64,000 nucleotides of DNA from Methanosphaera cuniculi (GCF_003149675.1 NZ_LWMS01000044.1:1-64000); one strand, 5' to 3'. Shown: positions 8,025 through 17,781, counted from the stretch's first letter. Notes: generated from the sequence alone by a model not told the origin. Numbers and translations are program-made.

Positions 8025-8385
8025 ATTATTTATTTTTTGATTTATCTTTCTTATATATCTAGGATTTTGTTTTTATCTTTGTAATTGTTTCTTTTTTGGT
8101 TTTTATTTGATTTCCTTGTTTATTTGTTTTAGTTGCTATGTAGTAATATAATTAATGAGAAAGGTTTTATTTTATTTTATAAATGATTTATTATTTTTTT
8201 TTTAATCCTTTTAATGAGAATTAATGATTATCTTACAAAAAAAACTAATTAAAGATAAAATTAAAAGTAGGGAAAAAAAGTACTTTCTCATATTATTTTC
8301 TAAAGAAGATAAATGAAATGTTAAAGAATATTTTTTAAGGGAAATTATAAAAAAAACTATTTAAAAGGGAGGTATGTTACATTAA
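8025..8385. other. Intergenic region between early and late genes
   Basis: This 361-base A+T-rich gap separates the TFB-like gene from the membrane protein and terminase genes. It holds a poly-T run (about 8193-8202) that could end the early transcript and two copies of TTAATGAGAA (near 8151 and 8211). No ORF of convincing coding quality is present. It is the most natural place for a late promoter, but no TATA box stands out from the A+T background. Confidence 0.4.
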
Positions 8386-8613
8386 ATGATTTACAATAAT
8401 CAAACAATAATAGCAATACTTCTAGGTGTAGGTTTACTTGGTGGAATATATTTAAGAGATCAAAATATTATTCTTACAATCAGTGGTGCATTGGCTGGTA
8501 TGCTTACTGTTTCTAAAAGTGATAAAGTTACAGAAGTACAAAAAACAACAATTATACCACCTGATGAACAAATACAAGAAAAAGAATCTATACCTGTTGA
8601 TGAAGGAGCATAG
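8386..8613 (+). CDS. Small membrane protein, holin-like
   Basis: The 75-residue protein has two short hydrophobic segments (about 8-22 and 27-42) separated by a YLRDQN turn, then a hydrophilic charged tail. This hairpin topology and the position next to an XhlA-like protein and the terminase fit a holin or holin partner. The start has a good ribosome site (GGGAGG at about 8368). Size and topology are the only evidence; it could also be a minor virion membrane-interacting protein. Confidence 0.6.
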   Translation: MIYNNQTIIAILLGVGLLGGIYLRDQNIILTISGALAGMLTVSKSDKVTEVQKTTIIPPDEQIQEKESIPVDEGA

Positions 8614-8692
8614 TACTATATAATTTTATTTAAGGGCGGGAAATTATCTTTTTTTCATTTTTGTAATGTAATATGTATATTTAAAAGAATAA

Positions 8693-9124
8693 ATGATTAA
8701 CAGATTCCGACTAGGCTTGCTTAAAAACAACAATATAAATAGTAATAAAATAGAAGATGAAGGCATGGATAATAAAATATCAAATGAAGATAAACTTCAT
8801 AAAATTGAATATAGAGTATCTGTGCTTGAAAAAGATAGTGAAAGACAATACAAAGCTACAACAGAAACACTAGAACATATAAGCACACAATTAAATGAAA
8901 TAACTGTTTATATGCGTGATACTTATGCAGAAAGTAAAGTAACTGAACGTGCATTAAAAGAACATGTTCATGATATAGCAAGACTTGAAAATGAACTTAA
9001 AGAAAGTAAAATTGAACTTCATGAAGAAATAATTAGTGTTGATCAAGCACAACGTAAATGGTTGTATGGTGTAGTTATGGCTGTTTTTAGTGTACTTGCT
9101 GCTCAACTTCTTATATTACACTAA
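8693..9124 (+). CDS. XhlA-like coiled-coil protein with C-terminal membrane anchor
   Basis: The protein (143 residues from ATG 8693, 119 from ATG 8765) is a long charged coiled coil ending in one transmembrane helix, KWLYGVVMAVFSVLAAQLLI (about 121-140). That is the architecture of the haemolysin XhlA family, which works with holins in host lysis. The ATG at 8765, after GAAGATGAAGG, may be the true start because the first 24 residues do not look like the family. With the upstream small membrane gene it forms a plausible lysis pair placed before the terminase, far from the endoisopeptidase at the other end. Confidence 0.6.
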   Translation: MINRFRLGLLKNNNINSNKIEDEGMDNKISNEDKLHKIEYRVSVLEKDSERQYKATTETLEHISTQLNEITVYMRDTYAESKVTERALKEHVHDIARLENELKESKIELHEEIISVDQAQRKWLYGVVMAVFSVLAAQLLILH

Positions 9125-9177
9125 AAAAAAGAGCGTAAGGATTTAGAATAGGTAGGAGATTATCAAAGGTTATTATT

Positions 9178-10557
9178 ATGTTAGTAAATTATGATGAATT
9201 ACAACAAAAAATCACCGATGAACAAAAAGGACTATATGGACTAACAATATTAGATAATCCTTATATACCTGTAGATCCTTACCGCGAACAAGCACTTACA
9301 ATCATGGATGACAGTGCATTTAAACTAATTAGTGGAAGTGCATTCAGTGGAAAAAGTATGCTTCTTGCAATTCTTGCCGTACAATATCTTACACTCCCAG
9401 ATTATAGATGTGTAATAATGCGTAACACTTATGACCAACTAATGGCTCCAGGTGGTGTTATGGATACTCTTAAAGATTGGCTTTTGCAAGAAGAAGATAT
9501 TACTGATTCTAGAGGAAATGTTGTACAAAAAGGACTTGGAGATCTTACATGTACTTTTAATCAACGTAATAAATGTTTTATAAGTCCTATGGGTGGACGT
9601 ATTTATTATGACTTTGCAAATAGACCTGGTGTACTTAACAAATTTAGGGGAAATACATATCAACGAATTATTGTAGATGAAGGTACAGAACTTGATCCAG
9701 AAATTCTTGACTTTCTTCCTCGTAGTTTAAGACGTGATTATGGTGTTAGTATTCCTCTTAATTATATTATTGCTACTAACCCTAGTCTTAGCCGTGGACG
9801 TGAATATATAAAACCTAACTTTGTTGATGATAATAGTCCTAATCCATATTTTAGATTAGACTTTAAAATGAATCCACACATAAGAGCAGATGAATATGAT
9901 GCAATGCTTTCACGTATGAGTCCACTCCAACAAGCATTTATGCGTTATGGAGATTGGGATTTTGTATTAGATGAAGGACTTTTACTTACACGTAAACAAT
10001 TTGAAGATGCAACAATAAATGAAACAGATTATAATTGTAGTAATTGTTCTTATGGTGTGATTGGTGTTGATCTTGCTGCTACTGGTTCTGACAAAACAAG
10101 TATAACTTATATGATGTATATGAATGATGGAAAAATAGTTATTCATGATAATATTCTTATTAGTGATAGTTTTGTAGAAGAACCTCTTATTCAATTTATA
10201 GAAAAACAACCATTAGTTCATACTGTAGTATTTGAAAAAGAAGGTGGAAGTGCAGCAGAGTATAGTAAAAAACACTTTGAAAATGTTTTATTTGATGTAC
10301 AACAAAGATGTCACTTTTTTATTGAATTTAGTAATGTAACTGAAAATAAATTTGAACGTGCTAGACCTTTAGCAAGAGGAATAAGACAAGAACATGTACT
10401 TATTAAACGTAGTCTTGATAATTATAATACATTACTTAAACAATTTATGTATGTTACACCAGATAAAACAAAGATGCGTGAATTTGCAAGTCCTGATATG
10501 CTTGATTCATGCACAATAGGATTTAATTATCTTAATCAGTTATTGGGGATTATATGA
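9178..10557 (+). CDS. terL: Terminase large subunit
   Basis: This is the ATP-driven DNA packaging motor and headful or end-generating nuclease. The ATPase domain shows Walker A GSAFSGKS (53-60), Walker B IIVDEGTE (164-171) and a coupling motif IIATNPS (about 197-203). The RNase H-like nuclease begins with GVDLAATGSDKT (296-307), with its first catalytic Asp at 298. At 459 residues it has a normal length. The stop overlaps the portal start by 4 bases (ATGA), indicating translational coupling. No small terminase gene lies upstream; a candidate is found far downstream in the baseplate region. Confidence 0.95.
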   Translation: MLVNYDELQQKITDEQKGLYGLTILDNPYIPVDPYREQALTIMDDSAFKLISGSAFSGKSMLLAILAVQYLTLPDYRCVIMRNTYDQLMAPGGVMDTLKDWLLQEEDITDSRGNVVQKGLGDLTCTFNQRNKCFISPMGGRIYYDFANRPGVLNKFRGNTYQRIIVDEGTELDPEILDFLPRSLRRDYGVSIPLNYIIATNPSLSRGREYIKPNFVDDNSPNPYFRLDFKMNPHIRADEYDAMLSRMSPLQQAFMRYGDWDFVLDEGLLLTRKQFEDATINETDYNCSNCSYGVIGVDLAATGSDKTSITYMMYMNDGKIVIHDNILISDSFVEEPLIQFIEKQPLVHTVVFEKEGGSAAEYSKKHFENVLFDVQQRCHFFIEFSNVTENKFERARPLARGIRQEHVLIKRSLDNYNTLLKQFMYVTPDKTKMREFASPDMLDSCTIGFNYLNQLLGII

Positions 10558-11990
10558 AATCTAATTATACATTAAGTAAAGATTATAAAGAAACAAAGAT
10601 GGGTGTTGATGGATACCTTTCTGAACAATTAAAGCATATATCACAACAGCAAAGTATTAAACCTAATGATGATACACTTCAAACACGTATTTATCCTCTT
10701 GTTCCATTATCTGAAACACGTTATATTTATGATCATTGTAGTATGCTTCGTAAAATTATAGAAGTAGAAGCACAGGATGTAATACTTAATGATTATACAC
10801 TTTCAGATAGTGAAGAAGATACATACAACTTTGATATGTTTTGGAATGAAAAAAATAAATACCAATTATATCTTGCAACAATTGAATTTTATCTTTATGG
10901 ATATGGATGTTGTGAACTTAAAACAACTGAAGATGAAAATGGTAATATAAAATTTTATTCATTAACACAAATTTCTGCACCTACAGTTCAAGTTATACGA
11001 GAGAAATATGAAATCCCAGGCGTTGCAGGAGGGGTAGATTTCTTTTATTTAACACAAGAAGTAGGAAGTCGGCGTGTAAAACTTAGATTTTCACATAAGG
11101 ATTATGCTTTGTTAGATGAGAATGAAATAGAAGATTATAGTACTGGTTATGCTCTTTGGATAGGTTCTGGTATTGAAAGTGAATGGTTTGCAAGTCCTTT
11201 ATGGCTTCAATGTAAAAATAGTTTACTTACAAGTATCATGGTTGATGATTTAAATAATGAGAAAATTTACAATGGAAATATTCCAGCTGGTGTAATGGTT
11301 TTCACAGGGCCTCCACAAATTAATCGTGAAGGTGAACCACGTATTGAAGATAAACTTAAAGAAGATCTTCGAAGTTGTGGTAGTGGAACTGTATTTAGTT
11401 ATATTACAAGTAGTAGTAATACTACTAAAGTAGAATGTGATTATACTGCTCTTGAAGATAAGAATTATGAATATTTACAAGGTCTTAAAGATGATGCTAT
11501 TCAAACAATTCTTTCAGTTTATGCTATTCCTAAGATTCGTTTAATGATTGATGATGTTAAAGAATCTATGAATAGTAATAAGAGTGAAACTATTTATGAA
11601 GTATATAATAAATCTCTTATGCTTCAACAGTCTTTCTTTAAACAAATCATTAACAGATTTAATCATGTATACCTCGGAGTGCATAGTGATATAGTTATGG
11701 GTTTACCTGAATTTGTAGAAAAAACAAGTTCACAAACTGATATGATCATGCAGTTATGGGATAAAGGATTACTTACATTAAGACAAGCAGTTCAAGAAAT
11801 AGGAGATATACTTCCAAATATTGATCTTGATGAATTAATTGGCGATGAATATTATATGGATCAAAGATTTTACCAAGGTAAATTACTTGGAAGTGTAGAA
11901 GGTATTGATGAAAGTTATGATACTGTTACAGATGAAGTAAATGAAGCATTTCAAAAGTTAAAACGTTCAGATGATGAATTCAAACTATAA
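10554..11990 (+). CDS. Portal protein
   Basis: The 478-residue product forms the dodecameric portal through which DNA is packaged. It follows terminase with an ATGA overlap. It contains a helical stretch with ILSVYAIPKIRLMI and then an N-x-S-N-K-S-E-T-IYE segment (about 318-350), the pattern of PBSX/SPP1-type portals (the VPxxL loop followed by SNxE). The N-terminal third has the usual mixed alpha/beta composition. The C-terminus is acidic. Family membership rests on position plus these motifs. Confidence 0.87.
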   Translation: MKSNYTLSKDYKETKMGVDGYLSEQLKHISQQQSIKPNDDTLQTRIYPLVPLSETRYIYDHCSMLRKIIEVEAQDVILNDYTLSDSEEDTYNFDMFWNEKNKYQLYLATIEFYLYGYGCCELKTTEDENGNIKFYSLTQISAPTVQVIREKYEIPGVAGGVDFFYLTQEVGSRRVKLRFSHKDYALLDENEIEDYSTGYALWIGSGIESEWFASPLWLQCKNSLLTSIMVDDLNNEKIYNGNIPAGVMVFTGPPQINREGEPRIEDKLKEDLRSCGSGTVFSYITSSSNTTKVECDYTALEDKNYEYLQGLKDDAIQTILSVYAIPKIRLMIDDVKESMNSNKSETIYEVYNKSLMLQQSFFKQIINRFNHVYLGVHSDIVMGLPEFVEKTSSQTDMIMQLWDKGLLTLRQAVQEIGDILPNIDLDELIGDEYYMDQRFYQGKLLGSVEGIDESYDTVTDEVNEAFQKLKRSDDEFKL

Positions 11991-12011
11991 AAAGAAGAGG
12001 TTTAAAATAAA

Positions 12012-12905
12012 ATGAATTCTGATGTACTGAAACTTTTTCGTTATCGTGATGCTTGTTATATCATGAAAAGTCGTAGAGATCCTGTTACATGGATATTGCA
12101 TCAGTATATGCTTTATAAATTAATAAGTGCATGGCGTGATGATGAAAATTTATTTGAATCTGTTAAAGATTATGCTAGTTTTACTGATAATGATATGATT
12201 AAAACATTATTTGCAGGATTAGTTATAGGTTCATTATTTAGAAGTGGACGACCTCTTGTAAATGATAATAATATTACATCATATCTAAGATCAGCTAATG
12301 AAACACATATTAATAATCGTATTAGTCGTAATATTGTTAATGATAAACGTATTAGTAATGATATAGGTGTAACATGGAAACTTAGAAATCTTACACAACA
12401 ATTAAATAAATTCTTAATACCTCATCAAATACAACATGCAGAAAATATGGCTGATCAAGTATTACGTACAACAAAAGTTACTAGTAAAATGGCAATTAAT
12501 GTAGTACGAGAATATGTAAAAAGAGGAACTGGACGATTTAAAGATTTTGATGCAATAAGAAGAAGTAAGATACGAACAGAACAATTACAACGTAATTTTC
12601 ATATGACTATAGATCAAACTGTAGATTATCATAAAATGCAATTATTACCAAATCGTTGGAAACCTGCACGTAAAATATGGGTATGGCATCCAAACGAAGC
12701 AACAAGACATAGTAGTATGAGTGGTGCTACAGTTGATTTAGATGAAGATTTTAAAGTTGTTAGTGATGCTGGACGTTGTCCTATTGCTTATATGCGTTTT
12801 CCTCATGATAGTCATGCACCTGTGTGTCAAACTGCTAATTGTTATTGTACTGTAAGGTATGAAAAGGCAGACGGTACACCTGTTCGTGTAAATGTATTTA
12901 AATAG
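12012..12905 (+). CDS. MuF-like minor head morphogenesis protein
   Basis: The 297-residue protein follows the portal, the usual place for SPP1 gp7/Mu F proteins. These are carried in a few copies in the procapsid and can be injected with DNA. The C-terminal part has the family pattern: RHSSMSGATVDLDEDF (about 233-248), then a proline/His stretch, then NCYCTVRY near 275, matching the conserved RxMDG...F...NCRC layout. The N-terminal 200 residues are helical and basic. It is separated from the next gene by about 85 A+T-rich bases. Confidence 0.85.
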   Translation: MNSDVLKLFRYRDACYIMKSRRDPVTWILHQYMLYKLISAWRDDENLFESVKDYASFTDNDMIKTLFAGLVIGSLFRSGRPLVNDNNITSYLRSANETHINNRISRNIVNDKRISNDIGVTWKLRNLTQQLNKFLIPHQIQHAENMADQVLRTTKVTSKMAINVVREYVKRGTGRFKDFDAIRRSKIRTEQLQRNFHMTIDQTVDYHKMQLLPNRWKPARKIWVWHPNEATRHSSMSGATVDLDEDFKVVSDAGRCPIAYMRFPHDSHAPVCQTANCYCTVRYEKADGTPVRVNVFK

Positions 12906-12990
12906 AACATAAAAAAAACTTTTTCAAGCATTTTTAAAGATTTTGAAGAAAAAAAAATAAAATAAAAAAATTTATAGGAATAATAAGAAT

Positions 12991-14205
12991 ATGAGTCTTA
13001 ATCAAAATGATTATATTTATATAAGGGCTTGTGTTGTTGCAAATGGAATACCAGATCAAGATGGGGATAAATTAAACAAAGAAGATATTAAAAGAATCTT
13101 TTCAAATTCCATTCATCTTAGTTGTGATGTAAACCATGATTTTATACCACGTGATGGAATAGATATCCTAGAAAATAGTATAACAGATAGTGATGAAAAA
13201 TTAGGAGATATCACTGTACCATCTGGTAGTTGGATGGTAACTATTCGTACAAATAATAAAGATATAATTAAATTAATACAAAACGGGGAATTAAGAGGAA
13301 CAAGTCTTACTGGAATTCCTGACCGTGATTTAGATGTACACAGTATGGATAGAGTTACATATGCTGATATTAAAAAGTATGATAAACTTAATCCTACTTT
13401 TATATCAATTGTAGAAGAGGGAAATAATCGTATTCCTTTTGTTGTTATGGATTATAATACATATGTTACTAAAGGTTCTCAGCAACTTTCTTATAATGAT
13501 CTTGTTGCTGTAATTAAACAATTTATTCCAAATGAACAAAGACCAGAACAAGCAGATTTAACTAGAACACAAGTTCTATCAGATAGAAAAAATGGTGATA
13601 ATGTGGATAATGAAACACAAAAAGTAGAAGAAAAAGTAGTTGATAATGAACAAATTACTAAAAAAGATCTTCGTTCATTCCTTGATGGTATCCGTGAAAT
13701 GATTGGTAAACCAGCACAAGGAACAGAAGAAGAAAAAGTAGAAGAAGTAAAAAAAGAAGCAACACCAACCACAGATGAAGATGAGAAAGTTGATGATGTT
13801 GCTGTTGAAAAAGAAGCTGTAGTTGAAGAAGAAAAAGTAGAAGATGTAGCACCAACAACAAAAAAAGGTGGTATTGATGAAGCTGTTATTATGTCTAAAA
13901 TGGATGCTCTTCTTGAAGCTATGAGTAAAATTGTTGATGAGATAGGTAATAATGTTGAAGATGTTGCTGTTGAAAAAAAAGCAGTAAAAGGAAAAGATTC
14001 TAAAGGCTGTGCTGTTGAAAAAGAATCAGTAGATGAAACAGTTGAAAAAGAAGAAGATGATGATGTTCAACCTGTAACTAAATCCATTAAAAAAGGAACA
14101 TCTGAAACTATTAAACCTGAAATTATAGGCTCTGAAAATAAACCTGAAAGACGTGATTTTGCATATCTTACAGGACGTGATCCATTCACATTTAGAAAAT
14201 TATAA
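12991..14205 (+). CDS. Prohead protease fused to scaffold (XkdF-like)
   Basis: The first ~165 residues match the phage serine protease XkdF layout: DQDGDKLNKEDI (about 22-33), CDVNHDF (about 46-52, His nucleophile partner), a W-M-V strand, then NGELRGTSLTGIP (about 97-109) containing the probable catalytic Ser. The remaining ~240 residues are highly acidic and lysine-rich low-complexity sequence with coiled-coil character, as expected of an internal scaffold digested during maturation. The last residues (GRDPFTFRKL) could contact the capsid protein. One gene thus supplies both protease and scaffold. A gap of about 100 bases separates it from the capsid gene. Confidence 0.82.
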   Translation: MSLNQNDYIYIRACVVANGIPDQDGDKLNKEDIKRIFSNSIHLSCDVNHDFIPRDGIDILENSITDSDEKLGDITVPSGSWMVTIRTNNKDIIKLIQNGELRGTSLTGIPDRDLDVHSMDRVTYADIKKYDKLNPTFISIVEEGNNRIPFVVMDYNTYVTKGSQQLSYNDLVAVIKQFIPNEQRPEQADLTRTQVLSDRKNGDNVDNETQKVEEKVVDNEQITKKDLRSFLDGIREMIGKPAQGTEEEKVEEVKKEATPTTDEDEKVDDVAVEKEAVVEEEKVEDVAPTTKKGGIDEAVIMSKMDALLEAMSKIVDEIGNNVEDVAVEKKAVKGKDSKGCAVEKESVDETVEKEEDDDVQPVTKSIKKGTSETIKPEIIGSENKPERRDFAYLTGRDPFTFRKL

Positions 14206-14304
14206 ACTCCAATTTTTTTGATATTTGAAATAAGAAAAAGAATTAAAAAAAAATAAAATATTGAATTTTAATAAAAATAATAATTTAAACGGATTTAGAT
14301 ATTT

Positions 14305-15534
14305 ATGTATAAAAAATTTAATGATTCAGAATATGTAAAAGGAACAATACCAACTGATGCAATAAGAAATCAACAACATTTTGTAATGAAATGGGATAAA
14401 GGATATCCAACAACATCAAATGATGCAACAACAATGTTTAAACCTGGATATAAACAACAAGCTGAAGCAGATTCATTTATTGCAGAAGTAACAGAAGATT
14501 CTGTTATATTTGATAATAGTCGATTTATGCCACTTGATACAGTAGAATTTGATTTCAGTTTCCTTGATGCTGAAGCTAACTTTTATTCAATGAGAGATTT
14601 AACTGGAGCAAGTGCAGGTAATCAAGTAGCACCTTTTGACTCTCCAAATGTATCTGAAAATGTACCAACATTTAAAAGATCAAGTTTATACTGTAAACCA
14701 TTAGTATCATATTCAACAACACCATGGTTAATGGTACAAGAAAATCTTGAAGGAGATAGATTTTTACAATCTTTCCAATCACAAGTAACAGAAAGACTAA
14801 AATTTAACTTAGAACTTATTTCACTTTATGGTGTAAATGATCCTACAAAAGGAAAACAAGGAATAAACATTATTGATGGTATGTTTAAACAATTAAAAGA
14901 TCAATATGACAATGCTTATAAAACAAACTATCAAACAAATGTAAGAACACCTCAAGGTGTATATTGTGGAATAAATGGTGGAGATTTCACAGCAAAAGAT
15001 CCTGTAAAAATAGATTTTACAAAAACATTAGCAACAGATGGAACTGATGCAGTTGTACAACTTGAAGATATGTTAACACAATTTGGTGTACAAAAAGGAA
15101 ATAGAAGTAAAGCAAAATTCTATATGTCAAATGAAGCTTATGCTAAACTTATTCAAATAGCACAAAAACGTGAAACACAAATGGCTGATGCTCTTTACTT
15201 TGAAGGTGGAGAACTTAAAATTTGGAATACACCTGTTGTTGTTTGTGATGCTTTTGATTATAAAGTAAATGAATTTGGTAATAATATTCTTCTTGCTGAT
15301 CTTGATTCATTTGTAATTGGTATGAAACGTGATGTTGAAACACAATCAGAATTTAACCTTAGAAATCAAGCTTATGATACAGTAACAAGAGTTTACTTTG
15401 ATAATCTTGTATTAAGACCTAAAGATTTACTTTATGCTGAATGTTCTGGACTTCCAAGTCAAGCTACTGTTCCAGCTGGTGGTTCATCTTCATCTAGTGG
15501 TTCATCATCTACCGGCGGTTCAGATAAAACCTAA
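14305..15534 (+). CDS. Major capsid protein (HK97 fold)
   Basis: The 409-residue protein lies directly after the protease-scaffold gene, the canonical location. It has a helical N-terminal arm, then segments that fit the HK97 P and A domains, including a dimer-like region around LFNLELISLYGVND-type sequence (about 170-183) and YMSNEAYAKLIQIA (about 272-285). The C-terminus is a Gly/Ser-rich flexible tail. Codons are strongly biased to A-ending forms compared with neighbouring genes, consistent with high expression. Assignment rests on position, size and fold-like pattern; no catalytic motif exists to confirm it. Confidence 0.85.
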   Translation: MYKKFNDSEYVKGTIPTDAIRNQQHFVMKWDKGYPTTSNDATTMFKPGYKQQAEADSFIAEVTEDSVIFDNSRFMPLDTVEFDFSFLDAEANFYSMRDLTGASAGNQVAPFDSPNVSENVPTFKRSSLYCKPLVSYSTTPWLMVQENLEGDRFLQSFQSQVTERLKFNLELISLYGVNDPTKGKQGINIIDGMFKQLKDQYDNAYKTNYQTNVRTPQGVYCGINGGDFTAKDPVKIDFTKTLATDGTDAVVQLEDMLTQFGVQKGNRSKAKFYMSNEAYAKLIQIAQKRETQMADALYFEGGELKIWNTPVVVCDAFDYKVNEFGNNILLADLDSFVIGMKRDVETQSEFNLRNQAYDTVTRVYFDNLVLRPKDLLYAECSGLPSQATVPAGGSSSSSGSSSTGGSDKT

Positions 15535-15663
15535 TGAGTATAATTAATAAACTTTTGATTAAAATATAATATTAAATAATTACTACTTATTTAATAAAAG
15601 CAAAGTCTAAGAATAAACTACATACTCTAATAAAATACAAAATAAATATAATATGATATAGCT

Positions 15664-15681
15664 AAGGAGGTTATATTTATT
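15664..15681 (+). promoter_or_regulatory. Ribosome site positioned for an ATT start
   Basis: AAGGAGG (15664-15670) is followed after 8 bases by ATT at 15679, in frame with a 174-codon open frame. No ATG, GTG or TTG exists in frame near the 5' end. The spacing is right for ATT as the initiation codon. Confidence 0.55.
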
Positions 15682-16203
15682 AAACCAAAAACAAAAAAAG
15701 AAGAAGTAGAAAGACTACCACAATGTCAAGTTATCCTAACTGATGGAAAAAAAGAATATACAGGTACAACAGACAAAAATGGATATTTCAATTTTAAAGG
15801 AATACCAGATGGTAAATATACACTTAACATAAACAAAGAAGGATACGAACCATACACATACCCTGAACCATTAATTCTATCAAATCATACACTAGATGTA
15901 AATTTAAGATGTGGATTAACACCTATTAGTGAACCTGAAACAATTGATATAAGATTCGAATTATCAACAAAACCAGGAACAAATGCACAAATAACACTTG
16001 TTGATGTTGAAGATGAAACAAATATTTATTCAAATATATTAGCAGAAGATAGTGAAGTAATATTAATACCTAATGTAGCTTATGGAACATATGAAATGCT
16101 TTGTTTATGTGATGGATATAAAGAAGTAATTCAAACTATACAAGTAGATCAAAGAAATAATAATCCACGTACAATTACAATTAAACTAGAAAAAGAAGAA
16201 TAA
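15679..16203 (+). CDS. Ig-fold virion decoration-like protein with probable ATT start
   Basis: This 174-codon frame directly follows the capsid gene and is of clear coding quality but has no canonical start codon. An N-terminal domain shows the carboxypeptidase regulatory-like pattern, TTDKNGYFNFKGIPDGKYTL followed by NKEGYEP (about 33-60). A second beta-rich segment resembling another Ig-like domain occupies about 90-170. Proteins with such folds next to the capsid gene are often head decorations or fibres. The strong ribosome site 8 bases before ATT supports start at 15679. An upstream frameshift or mutation removing the true start is the main alternative, though no longer open frame is visible upstream. 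Confidence 0.75.
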   Translation: MKPKTKKEEVERLPQCQVILTDGKKEYTGTTDKNGYFNFKGIPDGKYTLNINKEGYEPYTYPEPLILSNHTLDVNLRCGLTPISEPETIDIRFELSTKPGTNAQITLVDVEDETNIYSNILAEDSEVILIPNVAYGTYEMLCLCDGYKEVIQTIQVDQRNNNPRTITIKLEKEE

Positions 16204-16221
16204 AAATGGGTATCATTTATT

Positions 16222-16713
16222 ATGGAAAATATAGTTGAAGATGTATTATTTTACTTACCTGATTGGTCTATTCATTCAAAAACAGGAAATAAAAATATTG
16301 ATTATATAGAACCTTTTTTAAGTGATGAAGATTTAGGTGAAGTAAAAGTAGCAAAAAGGGTAACACCACGTGAAGTAGAAGTTGTATTTAAACGTGCTTA
16401 TAATCTACTTTTAAGTTATTGTTGTGTTGGAAAATTATCTTTAACTTATCCACTTGTTTATCAAGCATGTTGTACATATGCAGCAGGATTACTTTATAAT
16501 AAGTATACACTTACAGATCGTACTAATGGTGATGAACTTATACATGAAGCAAAGGAATTAATACAACCATTTGTAAAAGTACGTTATACAAGTTTACTAC
16601 ATAGACCACATCACCACCATTTAACACCACGTAAACACATGTTACATGGAGTAGTATATTGTAAACGTCATGATGTGGAAATAGAAACATTTACAAAGAA
16701 AATACAAGAATAA
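16222..16713 (+). CDS. Head-tail connector (adaptor) protein
   Basis: The 163-residue protein sits in the connector slot between the capsid and HK97 gp10-like genes. It is mostly helical with a central hydrophobic helix pair (about 60-95, containing LTYPLVYQACCTYAAGLLYN), as in gp6/gp15-like adaptors. A His-rich turn, RPHHHHLTPRKH, is near 128-139. It lacks diagnostic motifs, so the call depends on gene order and helical pattern. Confidence 0.65.
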   Translation: MENIVEDVLFYLPDWSIHSKTGNKNIDYIEPFLSDEDLGEVKVAKRVTPREVEVVFKRAYNLLLSYCCVGKLSLTYPLVYQACCTYAAGLLYNKYTLTDRTNGDELIHEAKELIQPFVKVRYTSLLHRPHHHHLTPRKHMLHGVVYCKRHDVEIETFTKKIQE

Positions 16714-16731
16714 GGGAGATTTTTTTGTGTT

Positions 16732-17232
16732 ATGAATCTTGAACATGTAATAACAATAAAAACAGGCGGAATAGATCAATTTAATATAAAAGGCTTTGGA
16801 TTTCCAGCACAACTAAAAGGATTAGAAAAAGAAATCTGTAACCATATAAACCAATTAGGACAAGGAATTCAAAAAGTACAAAAACAAGGTTTAGATGAAT
16901 TAGGAAAACAAAGTCAAAAACTACAACAAGCACAATTAAGAGCAAATAATAGTATTATGACTGGAAATTTATTAAACAGTATACACCAACAAAAAGGTGG
17001 AGATAGTGTACATATAGGTACTAATGTATTCTATGCAAAATATGTAGAAGAAGGAAGAGGTCCAATTGTTGCACGGGGAAAAGCATTACATTTTTTTACT
17101 AAAAGTGGAAATGAAGTATTTGCAAAACGTGTAGGACCAGCAAGAGCAAAACCATATCTTGCACCTAGTGGTGAAATACTTCCTAGTTATTTTAGTATTA
17201 TTGATAAACTCTTAGGGGGTATTTCATGGTAA
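16732..17232 (+). CDS. HK97 gp10-like tail completion / neck protein
   Basis: The 166-residue product contains the family signature MTGNLLNSIHQQ (about 81-92), YAKYVEEGRGP (about 103-113) and a C-terminal ARAKPYLAPS (about 143-152), as in HK97 gp10-like and SPP1 gp17-type neck proteins. It acts at the head-tail interface. Its 3' end overlaps the next gene by 7 bases, so translation is coupled. Confidence 0.82.
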   Translation: MNLEHVITIKTGGIDQFNIKGFGFPAQLKGLEKEICNHINQLGQGIQKVQKQGLDELGKQSQKLQQAQLRANNSIMTGNLLNSIHQQKGGDSVHIGTNVFYAKYVEEGRGPIVARGKALHFFTKSGNEVFAKRVGPARAKPYLAPSGEILPSYFSIIDKLLGGISW

Positions 17233-17780
17233 TGTTTGAAGAAGTTGGTAATGAAATAACGGGTCTTGAGTTTTTATTTGCAGATACTGAGATGTATAAT
17301 TTACTTGTACATGCTAAAAAAGAATGTGATGATCCAGTATTGAAATTATTTAATATTAAATATGTTGATAAAAGTTTTGGAGAAAATCCACGAACTCAAG
17401 AATTAAATAATATTTATGTTGCACGTTTAGAGTCAATTAATGATTTACATGGAAATGGATTTAATGTGTTTGATACTACTATTCAAATTGTTATTGCAAT
17501 AAGAGAATATGATACAATAACAGCACAGAAATTACTTAAATCTGTGTATAAAAGAATTCAGTATTATTTTGTAAATGATGAGATTAGTAGTTTTATTCAT
17601 GTGAACCGGTTTTATTTTGAGTATGAACAACCAGGAATTCTTAGTCGTGCAGTAATAGAATATAAAGTTAAAGAAGTAGAAGATGATCAATACATAGTAG
17701 ATTATGAAGATCTTTATTTACGTTTAGGTATTGAAACAAGTATTGATAATGAAAAAGTATTTAAAGGAGAATTAAATTAA
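17226..17780 (+). CDS. Putative tail terminator protein
   Basis: The 184-residue acidic alpha/beta protein lies between the gp10-like neck gene and the tail sheath, exactly where tail terminators are encoded in PBSX-like and Mu-like contractile systems. It has alternating strands and helices such as TTIQIVIAIREYD (about 79-91) and FYFEYEQPGILSRAVIEYKV (about 122-141), which fit that small fold. No motif is decisive. The overlap with the preceding gene and a 1-base gap to the next show an operon. Confidence 0.65.
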   Translation: MVMFEEVGNEITGLEFLFADTEMYNLLVHAKKECDDPVLKLFNIKYVDKSFGENPRTQELNNIYVARLESINDLHGNGFNVFDTTIQIVIAIREYDTITAQKLLKSVYKRIQYYFVNDEISSFIHVNRFYFEYEQPGILSRAVIEYKVKEVEDDQYIVDYEDLYLRLGIETSIDNEKVFKGELN

Positions 17781-17781
17781 A

